This document shows, one piece after another, positions 1 to 6,486 of a stretch of 7,867 nt of DNA. Under the pieces are notes generated by a model, which worked only from the letters and a program-made list of their open reading frames with translations, had not been told where the DNA came from and ran no database searches. Numbering within the stretch: the stretch's first letter is position 1; every line of letters starts with the position of its first letter. Position numbers and translations under genes: made by a program. Source of the stretch: Colimorpha_A sp900556615. Its GTDB lineage: Bacteria; Bacillota; Clostridia; Oscillospirales; CAG-272. The DNA lies in contig CAVBUH010000109.1 in the NCBI GenBank assembly GCA_963598415.1, positions 1-7,867 on the forward strand, read 5' to 3'.

Positions 1-151
1 TCGGGTCGGCGGGGATGATGTGGCGGGGTTGGGCACAATTATGAGGGGGATCCCTAAATATGTGGTGACGCTGGATGAACTGGCCGATGGAAACGTCAAC
101 GGCGTTAAGATGGTGCATCTGGCGGATTTTCTGCTGAGCAAGGAATACTAA
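1..151 (+). CDS. 3' end of an unrecognised protein, probably mobile-element backbone
   Basis: An open frame enters from the left edge (first full codon at base 2) and stops at TAA 149-151, giving a 49-residue C-terminus that ends in ...HLADFLLSKEY. The frame has no internal stops and uses GC-rich third positions; I count about 54% GC, visibly richer than the cargo genes that follow. I do not recognise the family and see no catalytic motif in the visible part. A tightly spaced small ORF with a strong ribosome binding site starts 32 bases downstream, so this looks like one gene in a compact operon of the host element (inference). It could equally be chromosomal or phage-derived; only the upstream sequence would tell. 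Confidence 0.6.
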   Translation, partial: RVGGDDVAGLGTIMRGIPKYVVTLDELADGNVNGVKMVHLADFLLSKEY

Positions 152-183
152 GAAGCTGACCTACAAGGCGAAGAGGGAGACCA

Positions 184-303
184 ATGGTGAGTGCTTTCCT
201 TGAGGAAGCCTTTATGATGCCATTTGCGAGTTTACTATTCAGAAATGAGTGTGAAGAAAATGATTATTTCCGAATTGAAAGTTTACAACTTCCGCCGATT
301 TAA
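184..303 (+). CDS. 39-residue ORF overlapping the gajA start; possibly a gene truncated by cargo insertion
   Basis: ATG 184 is preceded by a strong Shine-Dalgarno-like stretch (GAAGAGGGAGA, ending about 5 bases before the ATG), and the frame stops at TAA 301-303. The first half (MVSAFLEEAFMMPFASLLF) is hydrophobic and gene-like. The second half is simply the first gajA codons read in another frame (gajA is in frame 2, this ORF in frame 1) and does not look protein-like. One reading is that this was the start of a longer backbone gene that lost its body when the gajAB cassette was inserted near 225-245. Another is that it is a leader ORF whose translation carries ribosomes onto the weakly primed gajA start. 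No family is recognised. Confidence 0.4.
   Translation: MVSAFLEEAFMMPFASLLFRNECEENDYFRIESLQLPPI
193..209 (+). promoter_or_regulatory. Possible hairpin hiding an SD-like sequence in the gajA leader
   Basis: GCTTTC at 193-198 can pair with GGAAGC at 204-209 (one G-U pair) around the loop CTTGA. The right arm contains most of the SD-like GAGGAAG (202-208), which is the only purine-rich motif near the gajA start. That motif sits 15 bases from TTG 224 and 5 bases from an out-of-frame ATG at 214, so it does not serve gajA in a standard way. The structure is short and may be chance. Confidence 0.2.
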
Positions 304-2182
304 ATCTATGAATGGAATTCCTGGCTTGAAGATCACTTTTCACAAGGGATTAAATGCGCTGATTGGTGAAAATGATTCAGGAAAAACCGCTGTAATCGAC
401 GCATTAAAATTAGTTCTATTGACACAGAGTAATGAGTATATCAGACCGTCAGATGAGGACTTTTATAAGCCTGTTGGCGGAGAAGCCTGTTCAGAGTTTA
501 AAATTGATTGCACGATTTCAGAATTTACACAGAATGAAGCAAAAAATTTTATCGAACATCTTTCATTTCGTAAAAATGAAAACGGGATGGAATATACGCT
601 TGAGCTTCATTATCGCGCGTGGAAAGAGGGGCACAAGATTTATCAGGAATTGCGAGTAGGTGATATAGATGATGGAATTTCGATTGACGGAAAAGCAAGA
701 GAATTGCTGAAAGCCGTTTATTTGAAACCGCTCCGTGATGCCGAACGGGAAATGAGTTCCGGACGTGGTTCCAGAATCTCACAGATACTTCTCAATCACC
801 CTGTTTTCAAAGGTAAAAAAGAACATACAGTTCTCGATATTTTCCGAGATGCGAATCAACGCATTGAGGATTATTTTACAGATGATACAGATGGGAAACG
901 CATACTCCAGACGATCCGCAGTAATTTAGAGTCATTTAGTGATAAAGGTCAAGCCAGCAATGCAGAATTGAAAACCTCGGATATTCAGCTTAAAGCTATA
1001 CTGGAGTCCCTGTCATTAAATGCTCCCGAGATCAACCCTGGGCTTGGGGAATTGAATCTGCTATTTATTGCGGCGGAGTTGTTGCTCCTTAAGGATGATA
1101 CCGATGGTGGCTTGAAACTGGCTCTAATCGAAGAATTGGAAGCCCATCTGCATCCGCAAGCGCAGCTTCGACTAATCAGTTATCTCCAGAACGAGTATAA
1201 CGAGAATGATGTCCAAATTATCATATCCACGCATAGCCCCATTTTGGCATCAAAAATCAACCTCAAGAATTTGATTTTAATGAAGAATGGCACCGGATAT
1301 GATTTGGCCGAAGGGCAAACTGGATTACAAAAGGGCGATTACCTGTTCCTCCAGCGTTTTCTCGACTCAACAAAGGCCAATCTGTTTTTTGCTAAGGGTA
1401 TCATAATGGTCGAGGGAGATGCAGAGAATATTTTGATACCTGTTGTTGCAGATATTCTCGGCTATCCATTGGAGAAATACGGAATATCCGTTGTAAATGT
1501 TGGGAGCACAGCTTTTCTTCGATATAGCGGAATTATGGTAAGAAAAGACGGCACCGATATAGGAATACCTGTTTCTGTAATAACAGATTGTGATGTAAGA
1601 CCATACGATGTCGAGCCAACGACTAAGGAGAAAACATTCAACGAGAAGAAAGCTGAATCTTTGCAGGCTAAAGAAAAAGGAGACAGAAAATATACAAATG
1701 GCTCCGTGCGCGGCTTTACTTCACCTCGATGGACGCTGGAGTATTGCATTGCCCTGAGCAGCCTTTCGGGTGTTTTCCATAAGGCGGTTCATTACGGGAA
1801 GAAAATTCTGAATGCGCAAGAGTATATTTCGCTCACTGATGCCAAGATTGACGAAGCAAATCGTGATGCCGAAGCAGAAGCGCAGGCGTGGAAGGAGTTC
1901 TCCACTGCTGAGAGGGCATACCATATTTATGATTTAATGCTTAATGGCGATGGGAAAAGCAGCCTGAAAGCGATCGTTGCCCAGTGCTTAGCTTCGCTTT
2001 TGCGTTGGGAAGTATCCATAATTCCAGATGGGTTGACGCAAGAAAAGATGTTTGATCTCGACTTGTTTGGATTCAAAACCGACGAAAGCAAAGAGGCAGC
2101 ATTGAAATCTGCAATAGAGAATGATCCATTTTTAAGCTATATTGTGAATGCCATCAAATATGCAGCGGGAGAAACGGTGTAG
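245..2182 (+). CDS. gajA: OLD-family ATPase with C-terminal TOPRIM nuclease domain (Gabija GajA-like)
   Basis: This is a class 2 OLD nuclease: an ABC-type ATPase head followed by a TOPRIM domain, 645 residues from ATG 245. By that numbering, the visible ATPase motifs are an N-terminal strand (ELKVYNFRRF) about 10-19, Walker A GENDSGKT 41-48, Walker B LALIEELEAHLHP about 292-304 and the H-loop IISTHSP about 326-332. The TOPRIM domain has VEGDAE 389-394 (catalytic-type Glu), ITDCDVRP 446-453 (acidic pair) and PRWTLEY about 494-500. In Gabija, GajA cleaves DNA and works in a complex with GajB; the downstream UvrD-like gene makes that assignment likely. Both key catalytic regions look intact. The start is uncertain: TTG 224, ATG 245 and ATG 260 are all in frame and none has a well-spaced SD. 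ATG 260 gives the N-terminus most typical of the family (MIISELKVYNF). It is somewhat longer than the studied Bacillus GajA (about 580 residues). A stand-alone class 2 OLD protein is the alternative. Confidence 0.85.
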   Translation: MSVKKMIISELKVYNFRRFKSMNGIPGLKITFHKGLNALIGENDSGKTAVIDALKLVLLTQSNEYIRPSDEDFYKPVGGEACSEFKIDCTISEFTQNEAKNFIEHLSFRKNENGMEYTLELHYRAWKEGHKIYQELRVGDIDDGISIDGKARELLKAVYLKPLRDAEREMSSGRGSRISQILLNHPVFKGKKEHTVLDIFRDANQRIEDYFTDDTDGKRILQTIRSNLESFSDKGQASNAELKTSDIQLKAILESLSLNAPEINPGLGELNLLFIAAELLLLKDDTDGGLKLALIEELEAHLHPQAQLRLISYLQNEYNENDVQIIISTHSPILASKINLKNLILMKNGTGYDLAEGQTGLQKGDYLFLQRFLDSTKANLFFAKGIIMVEGDAENILIPVVADILGYPLEKYGISVVNVGSTAFLRYSGIMVRKDGTDIGIPVSVITDCDVRPYDVEPTTKEKTFNEKKAESLQAKEKGDRKYTNGSVRGFTSPRWTLEYCIALSSLSGVFHKAVHYGKKILNAQEYISLTDAKIDEANRDAEAEAQAWKEFSTAERAYHIYDLMLNGDGKSSLKAIVAQCLASLLRWEVSIIPDGLTQEKMFDLDLFGFKTDESKEAALKSAIENDPFLSYIVNAIKYAAGETV

Positions 2183-2195
2183 ATAGGAGGATTCT

Positions 2196-4112
2196 ATGAT
2201 GGAATGGCAGATTTCCGACCAAGATATTCAAGTCGTAGAAGAAATCCTTTTGCCGCATGGCGCACAGTTTCCGGAAGATGCAAGGAACGTTATACGTTGT
2301 TGGCATTCAACTGATGTAGCAGCCTGTCCCGGCAGCGGAAAGACAACGGTTCTTCTCGCAAAACTGAAATTGTTAGCGGATAGAATGCCGTTCGAAAACG
2401 GTGCAGGAATCTGTGTGCTTTCTCATACAAATGTTGCCGTCAATGAAATCAAAAATCGGCTTTCTGATTATGCAGATAAGCTTCTCAACTATCCAAATTA
2501 CATAGGCACAATTCAGTCTTTTATTGATAGATTTGTGACTATGCCATACTTGAGAAATATCGCTGGACAGAATGTACAAGTGGTTGATAGCCTGACCTAT
2601 GCACAGCATGTGCTTAGTAAAATGCAGCATGATGTAAAGTACAGAGCACTTAACTATACGACAAAGAATAATTTTGCAACTGGAAGGCAATTTACAGATC
2701 GAATCAATCACACACAGGCATTACACATACGTAAAGATGGAGCACTTTATATAGGAAAGCAAATAAGACCATTGGCTGGTGTAAGAAGCGAGTCCACAAA
2801 GGAATATAAAGAATTATTAGTCGAACTTCTTAAAGATGAAGGAATAATACAGTATCAAGACGCTTATGCATATGCAAATGCTGCTATTGATAAATTACCA
2901 GCGGAGTATACCGACTGCTTTTCGTCACGATTTCAGTATGTGTTCATCGATGAATATCAGGATTGCGATATCCTTCAGCGCCAAGTCATAGATGCGATAT
3001 TTGACCCACAAAAATGTGCGGTGTTCAAAATTGGAGATTCCGATCAGGCCATCTATAATTCGGCGGAAGATACAACCCCTGACTGGACACCACAACCTGA
3101 CTTCCTTCCAATCATGACTTCTTGCAGATTTAACCAAGAAATTGCCAATGTGCTCTGCAAGCTGAAAAAAGGTGAGAAGAATATTGTAACGCTTGCTGGA
3201 GAGACAGGTGTTAAACCAGTATTGATTGTTTTTCCGCCGGAGAGAATAGGAAACGTTATTGATGCATTTATTTCCGAATTGGAAAGGCACGAACTCTACG
3301 ATGTTAATGGCATATATAAGGCTATTGGAGCAGTAAAAAGAGAGGATTTGTCCGGCTTGAAAATCGGAAGCTATTGGACGGAATTTGATGGTTCAGCAAA
3401 TAAGAAAAGCGAGTATAGCTACTGGGCTTTAGTAGACGAGATCGCCCAGTATTTGCTGGAGGGGAAATTGTATAAGGCCGAGCAAAGTGTTCGTAGGCTC
3501 TTGTGTCGAGTATTCCACTACATTCCAATAAAGCATTCGGTGTCAGGTAAAGACTATAACACAGCAACAATAAAAAATACTCTCGATGAAAAATACAGAG
3601 AATACTATCGTCAATGGATATACGAAATGTCAAGAATGCAAGAAATTGATAGATACTCAATAAATCAAATAATGCAACAGAAAATAAATGGATTATTAAG
3701 AATCTGCAATCCGAATCTAAATGATATATTTGCTGTCCTTCCAAAGTTTTTCCTTGAAGAGAATAATGATACTAACCTTGTAGATATGCCAGAAAGGAAC
3801 GTGCTAATTGAGCCAATCAGAGGGCGCAGAATTGCATTTGACACTATTCACGGCGTTAAAGGTGAAACGCACGATGCGACTCTATATCTTGAAACTAATA
3901 GACAGGGCGCGTCAGATTTGAAGAGGATTCTTCCGTACTTTGGTGCTGGTCGTTGTGGCAGCTCAAATCTATATGATTCCAGCCGTAAACTTGCGTATGT
4001 TGGTATGAGTAGACCTAAAAAATTATTATGTGTAGCAATGCAGGCAGCAACTTATGAAAAAAGCAAAGGTGTATTCGATACAGATTGGGAAGTTGTTGAC
4101 TTGAGAGAATAA
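2196..4112 (+). CDS. gajB: UvrD/Rep-like superfamily 1 helicase (Gabija GajB-like)
   Basis: This is an SF1A DNA helicase of 638 residues and the expected partner of the upstream OLD nuclease. It starts at ATG 2196 with an excellent SD (AGGAGG, 5 bases upstream), 13 bases after the gajA stop, so the two are co-transcribed. All SF1 motifs are present: Walker A ACPGSGKT 43-50, motif Ia LSHTNVAVNEI 75-85, motif Ib IGTIQSFI 103-110, motif II VFIDEYQD 249-256, motif III IGDSDQAIY 279-287, motif IV SCRF 309-312, motif V IHGVKGETHD 551-560 and motif VI YVGMSRPKK 601-609. In Gabija, GajB is thought to respond to nucleic-acid or nucleotide state and associates with the GajA tetramer. The protein is longer than the studied Bacillus GajB (about 490 residues). 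The extra length lies between motifs IV and V (about 330-540), where the sequence is AT-rich and unlike typical UvrD domain 2B. All motifs are intact, so it should be active. Confidence 0.85.
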   Translation: MMEWQISDQDIQVVEEILLPHGAQFPEDARNVIRCWHSTDVAACPGSGKTTVLLAKLKLLADRMPFENGAGICVLSHTNVAVNEIKNRLSDYADKLLNYPNYIGTIQSFIDRFVTMPYLRNIAGQNVQVVDSLTYAQHVLSKMQHDVKYRALNYTTKNNFATGRQFTDRINHTQALHIRKDGALYIGKQIRPLAGVRSESTKEYKELLVELLKDEGIIQYQDAYAYANAAIDKLPAEYTDCFSSRFQYVFIDEYQDCDILQRQVIDAIFDPQKCAVFKIGDSDQAIYNSAEDTTPDWTPQPDFLPIMTSCRFNQEIANVLCKLKKGEKNIVTLAGETGVKPVLIVFPPERIGNVIDAFISELERHELYDVNGIYKAIGAVKREDLSGLKIGSYWTEFDGSANKKSEYSYWALVDEIAQYLLEGKLYKAEQSVRRLLCRVFHYIPIKHSVSGKDYNTATIKNTLDEKYREYYRQWIYEMSRMQEIDRYSINQIMQQKINGLLRICNPNLNDIFAVLPKFFLEENNDTNLVDMPERNVLIEPIRGRRIAFDTIHGVKGETHDATLYLETNRQGASDLKRILPYFGAGRCGSSNLYDSSRKLAYVGMSRPKKLLCVAMQAATYEKSKGVFDTDWEVVDLRE

Positions 4113-4139
4113 ATGCATATGCTGTTGCGTACGCAAGTT
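4113..4139. terminator. Convergent intergenic spacer with palindromes; weak bidirectional terminator candidate
   Basis: Only 27 bases separate the gajB stop from the stop of the opposing operon's last ORF. They hold GCATATGC (4115-4122) and the perfect 12-base palindrome TTGCGTACGCAA (4125-4136), followed by GTTT. It could fold as a 4-bp stem with a GTAC loop. There is no long T-run on either strand, so this is not a convincing intrinsic terminator. Confidence 0.2.
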
Positions 4140-4265
4140 TCAGAGCGCTCGTATACTCCTACGTGCGCCATGCTTTTCCAGACCATCCGTCAGCTTGCTG
4201 CAGTTATAGATTGTCAAGAGCCGCTGGTGAATCCAGCCTAATTCGGTTTTCGCTACAATCCTCAT
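4140..4265 (-). CDS. 41-residue ORF in an ATGA overlap with the nuclease-like gene
   Basis: On the minus strand the upstream gene ends ...GCT TTA TGA, and this ORF begins inside it: ATG 4265-4263 shares four bases (ATGA) with that stop, a classic arrangement for translational coupling. The frame runs to TGA at 4142-4140 and gives 41 residues, basic overall (ending ...KHGARRSIRAL), with no signal peptide or membrane segment. I do not recognise it. It may be a small third component of the ATPase/nuclease operon (an adaptor or antitoxin-sized protein), or the remnant of a longer gene cut when the two cargo modules came to lie tail to tail. The same frame is open back to ATG 4328, but that portion overlaps the real upstream gene. 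Position supports translation; nothing else does. Confidence 0.4.
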   Translation of the reverse strand: MRIVAKTELGWIHQRLLTIYNCSKLTDGLEKHGARRSIRAL

Positions 4266-4762
4266 AAAGCAATCATCCCAAATTCCTTCGCAAGCTCTTC
4301 GTTCATGACGGCCGCTTGAATACCCCAAAGTTTGTTTATCTTATATAGCTGTTTACTTAATTCATTTTGTATTGGCGCAAGCCAGTCAGGTTCATGGCGT
4401 GGAAGGACAAGAATAAACTTCATTGGTAATTCCTTCATATTGGCAAGTTGAATCGCATTTCCAAATTCCGTTTCCTCACGCCTTTGCAGAAACACTGTCA
4501 AAAAAAGCTGAAGGGAATCACAGAATTTTGCAACAATTTCTGATACCCACTCTTCAAATCGTTCGGGATTATGTTGCTGGATTGGTGAAGATGATTTTGC
4601 TTCCACAAAGCAGAGCTGATTTTTCCGGTTCATATAGATGAATTCGACTGTCGAAAAGCCTTCACCTAATGCGGCATACGACGCTGATTTTTCGATATAA
4701 TATAACCGTTCTTGAGGAAAGACACCAAATGTTACACCGGATTCGGTAATAGAGACACTCAT
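4262..4762 (-). CDS. Putative PD-(D/E)XK-like nuclease partner of the adjacent ABC ATPase
   Basis: This encodes a 166-residue soluble protein of unknown family. Near its N-terminus it carries GEGFSTVEF (33-41) and, on the next predicted strand, FVEAKSSSP (52-60). An acidic residue (E34 or E40) followed by E54-x-K56 within hydrophobic strands is the core pattern of PD-(D/E)XK restriction-type nucleases. The remainder is helical and then a strand-rich segment (PMKFILVLP, about 113-121), consistent with a small single-domain nuclease or nuclease-derived sensor. It starts at ATG 4762, 5 bases after the ATPase stop (TAA at 4770-4768), so the two genes are one translational unit; no strong SD is visible. 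The start codon lies inside the palindrome ACACTCATGAGTGT. It is not an HNH protein, which argues against Septu PtuB, and it has no TOPRIM, which argues against PARIS AriB. The gene is well supported; the nuclease call is motif-based inference. Confidence 0.75.
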   Translation of the reverse strand: MSVSITESGVTFGVFPQERLYYIEKSASYAALGEGFSTVEFIYMNRKNQLCFVEAKSSSPIQQHNPERFEEWVSEIVAKFCDSLQLFLTVFLQRREETEFGNAIQLANMKELPMKFILVLPRHEPDWLAPIQNELSKQLYKINKLWGIQAAVMNEELAKEFGMIAL

Positions 4763-4768
4763 GAGTGT
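4755..4768. repeat. 14-base perfect palindrome over the start codon of the nuclease-like gene
   Basis: ACACTCATGAGTGT reads identically on both strands. It covers the ATG at 4762-4760 and the first base of the upstream stop. In RNA it could form only a short hairpin, but it could pair between transcripts or bind a dimeric protein. Chance is possible. Confidence 0.5.
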
Positions 4769-5778
4769 TAATCCATCGCCTTTCTAATCTCGTCCTTGTA
4801 CATTTGTTGGAATGTTTCAGCAATCGTATTGTGGCTGAGCGCAGCAAGAGCGTTTTGTGTTTCGCATACGACATCTGCATTCTGCCAATACAGCGAATGG
4901 TAAAGAATTTCATCATTCGCTGTACGCTTGATTTCCAGATATTTCGTCAGAAAATAGTCGTGTGTGGAAACGAATACCTGCACACCATTACGCTGGAGTT
5001 CGAGCAGCATTTCTGCAACAACGGGGATATATTTCGGATTTAGATTTGCTTCGGGTTCATCCCAGAAAAGGACTGCACCTTTTTCCAGTGTTCCGTTTTT
5101 TATCAGCTGCCATAGAAGTGCGAGCTTTCGGATGCCTTCGGCTACCAGACTAAATTCGATTTTTGCCTGATTACCGGGACGAAGATAAAATCGATCTTCT
5201 TCAAGTAAAACTTTCCCCTTGGTTGCCTTTTGCAAAATTTCAAGATAGTTCTTTCTGCTTTCCGGATCACGACCTGCACTAATGTCAATTTTAGCCGCAG
5301 TTACAACATCAACATAAGTTTCGTCAAATTCCACATTGCCAACATGGACGGCAGCCTCAAAATGCCATCCATTGGAGAGAATTTCCTTTGCCGGAATGAA
5401 TGTACTGGTCAGCGTTGAAAGCTGCTGCTCCCAGTTTTCTTCACCTCTTACATCTGCATCCCATTTTTTTGTCTGTGATGTTATGTTCATTGAGATTTTT
5501 GCTGAATCTGAATAGATTGTGACAGAACCTGTCTTGATATTTTTCTTTCGACTAATTAATCTGTGGATACTCGCGCCATCAGGCATAAAAACTTTTGCTA
5601 CTTTTTGTGCAAAAGATACGTCATGCCTAACAGCTTTACAGGCACTATACAGCAATTTCATGATGTGCGTTTTGCCAACACCGTTTTCGCCAATGAAAAC
5701 ATTCATTCCCCTGGAAAGTGGTAATTCAAGAGAACTGAAAACCGTAATGTTGGCTAATTGAATTTTCGTGATAGCCAA
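4768..5778 (-). CDS. ABC-type (AAA_15/AAA_21-like) ATPase of a defence-type operon
   Basis: This is a 336-residue ATPase of the SMC/OLD/RecF-like ABC branch. Numbered from TTG 5778 it shows an N-terminal strand pair (ITKIQLANITVF) 3-14, Walker A GENGVGKT 30-37, an ABC-signature-like VAEGIRKLALL 212-222, Walker B VLFWDEPEANLNP 236-248 and the H-loop VFVSTHD 268-274. The middle (about 60-200) is the variable lid, including FIPAKEILS 127-135. No TOPRIM or other effector domain is fused, so the downstream 166-residue protein is the likely effector or partner. TTG 5778 is chosen because AGAAGGGAG (5796-5788) lies 9 bases upstream; ATG 5895 is in frame but lacks an SD and adds an unconserved-looking 39 residues. 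All ATPase motifs are intact. Related arrangements are Septu PtuA, PARIS AriA and other ABC-ATPase-plus-effector systems, but the partner here fits neither named one. Transcription probably starts near 5913. Confidence 0.85.
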   Translation of the reverse strand: MAITKIQLANITVFSSLELPLSRGMNVFIGENGVGKTHIMKLLYSACKAVRHDVSFAQKVAKVFMPDGASIHRLISRKKNIKTGSVTIYSDSAKISMNITSQTKKWDADVRGEENWEQQLSTLTSTFIPAKEILSNGWHFEAAVHVGNVEFDETYVDVVTAAKIDISAGRDPESRKNYLEILQKATKGKVLLEEDRFYLRPGNQAKIEFSLVAEGIRKLALLWQLIKNGTLEKGAVLFWDEPEANLNPKYIPVVAEMLLELQRNGVQVFVSTHDYFLTKYLEIKRTANDEILYHSLYWQNADVVCETQNALAALSHNTIAETFQQMYKDEIRKAMD

Positions 5779-5787
5779 TATGTAACA

Positions 5788-5796
5788 CTCCCTTCT
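5788..5796 (-). promoter_or_regulatory. Ribosome binding site that fixes a TTG start for the ATPase
   Basis: The minus strand reads AGAAGGGAG here, 9 bases before TTG 5778. It is the only good SD in the leader and sets the start 117 bases inside the longest frame. Confidence 0.65.
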
Positions 5797-5910
5797 ATGA
5801 ACTGGTAGCCTGCGAGTATGTTTGCAGCTGCCTATATTGTTAGTCAGAAACGTTTTATCTATGTAAGCAACATGCTTTTTTTCAAGATGCAGCATGTATA
5901 TTTTTAGTCA

Positions 5911-5979
5911 CTGTGCAACATTATACCATATTTTTCTTATTTATATTCAAAATAGTACAACGACAGGCATGTTGCACAG
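5911..5979. repeat. Perfect 10-bp inverted repeat flanking the ATPase promoter
   Basis: CTGTGCAACA at 5911-5920 and TGTTGCACAG at 5970-5979 are exact reverse complements, 49 bases apart. The left arm abuts the -10 box and covers the expected transcription start; the right arm lies upstream of the -35 region. This is a good layout for two operators bound by a repressor that loops the promoter, but no candidate regulator is encoded in the window. Confidence 0.55.
5920..5950 (-). promoter_or_regulatory. Promoter for the ATPase operon, extended -10
   Basis: On the minus strand TATGGTATAATG carries a perfect extended -10 (TG-G-TATAAT, TATAAT at 5925-5920). The best -35 is TTGAAT (5950-5945) with a 19-base spacer, longer than ideal; the extended -10 compensates. 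The start would fall near 5913, giving a leader of about 135 nucleotides before TTG 5778. Confidence 0.6.
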
Positions 5980-6102
5980 AAAAAATGAAGCGGGATATTC
6001 TGGAGGGAAATAAACTATCATTCCTTCTTGCTATCCGAAGCTTCTCTCAGTGCCGGTTGGCATCACAACTTGCGCAATAAAGCACCATGCAATACCAATA
6101 TC

Positions 6103-6132
6103 ATTATAGCACAAACTAACAAGGAAATGCAA
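6103..6132 (-). promoter_or_regulatory. Second minus-strand promoter candidate upstream of the ATPase operon
   Basis: The minus strand has TG-C-TATAAT with TATAAT at 6108-6103 (extended -10), and TTGCAT at 6132-6127 as a weak -35 with 18-base spacing. A transcript from about 6096 would run through the downstream promoter into the ATPase, or could be a short untranslated RNA. Confidence 0.4.
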
Positions 6133-6288
6133 TGCAAACCCGCACAATCAAGGCTTAAATCGGAACAGCTGTAATGCGCTTTATACATGGCTGAAATCGC
6201 TGCTGATGGCATTATTTGTCGATTTCTATTTCTTAAATTACAACTAACGTTTTATGCTCACTCTGTTATGATTATATACACATTTTCG

Positions 6289-6356
6289 TCTAACAAATTC
6301 CGACGTTGGCGAAGGGGACTACCGCCTTTGTTAGCGTATCTAACACTTGTCTAACA
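6289..6356 (+). repeat. TCTAACA direct repeats, candidate integrase arm-binding sites
   Basis: TCTAACA occurs at 6289-6295, 6339-6345 and 6350-6356, the last two 11 bases (one helical turn) apart. An inverted CTAACA (TGTTAG) lies at 6329-6334. CTAACAAA (6290-6297) and TTTGTTAG (6327-6334) form an exact 8-bp inverted repeat, and TGTTAG-CGTAT-CTAACA is another at 6329-6345. The cluster lies about 130 bases inside the tRNA core, where tyrosine integrases bind arm sites. A further TCTAACA at 6671-6677, outside the scar, is not explained by this. Confidence 0.4.
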
Positions 6357-6486
6357 GCACGGTTGGAAATTGCGGTTTTTTACGTTCCTTTGCCCACCAT
6401 CGAAAACGTAGAAATCTGCTGGAAACGCAGGAAAATCGGGCATTACAGGGCAGTGCAGTTCTCTGAAAGGGAAGCGGTGAGCATCT

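Larger units (their letters stand above)
5980..6486. other. Gene-poor element end: promoter, arm-like repeats, no convincing CDS
   Basis: This 507-base stretch between the ATPase promoter and the tRNA scar shows no ORF with a plausible SD and gene-like composition. It contains a second minus-strand promoter candidate (6103-6132) and a cluster of TCTAACA motifs (6289-6356). No integrase or excisionase gene lies here, so the recombinase would have to be elsewhere on the element. Confidence 0.6.

Noticed and set aside
4423..4641. 72-codon plus-strand ORF inside the nuclease-like gene
   Set aside because: It is antisense to a longer, operon-embedded gene with a PD-(D/E)XK-like motif; no SD or domain supports it.
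5779..5895. 39-residue N-terminal extension of the ABC ATPase from ATG 5895
   Set aside because: There is no SD before ATG 5895, the extension does not resemble ATPase N-termini, and a good SD precedes TTG 5778.
5947..6021. 24-codon minus-strand ORF preceded by AAGAAGGA
   Set aside because: The SD-like bases directly abut the ATG, which is too close for use, and the ORF ends inside the promoter region of the ATPase operon.
6187..6355. Plus-strand ORF of about 55 codons beginning MAEIAADGII
   Set aside because: No SD, and its second half is the TCTAACA repeat region; composition is not gene-like.
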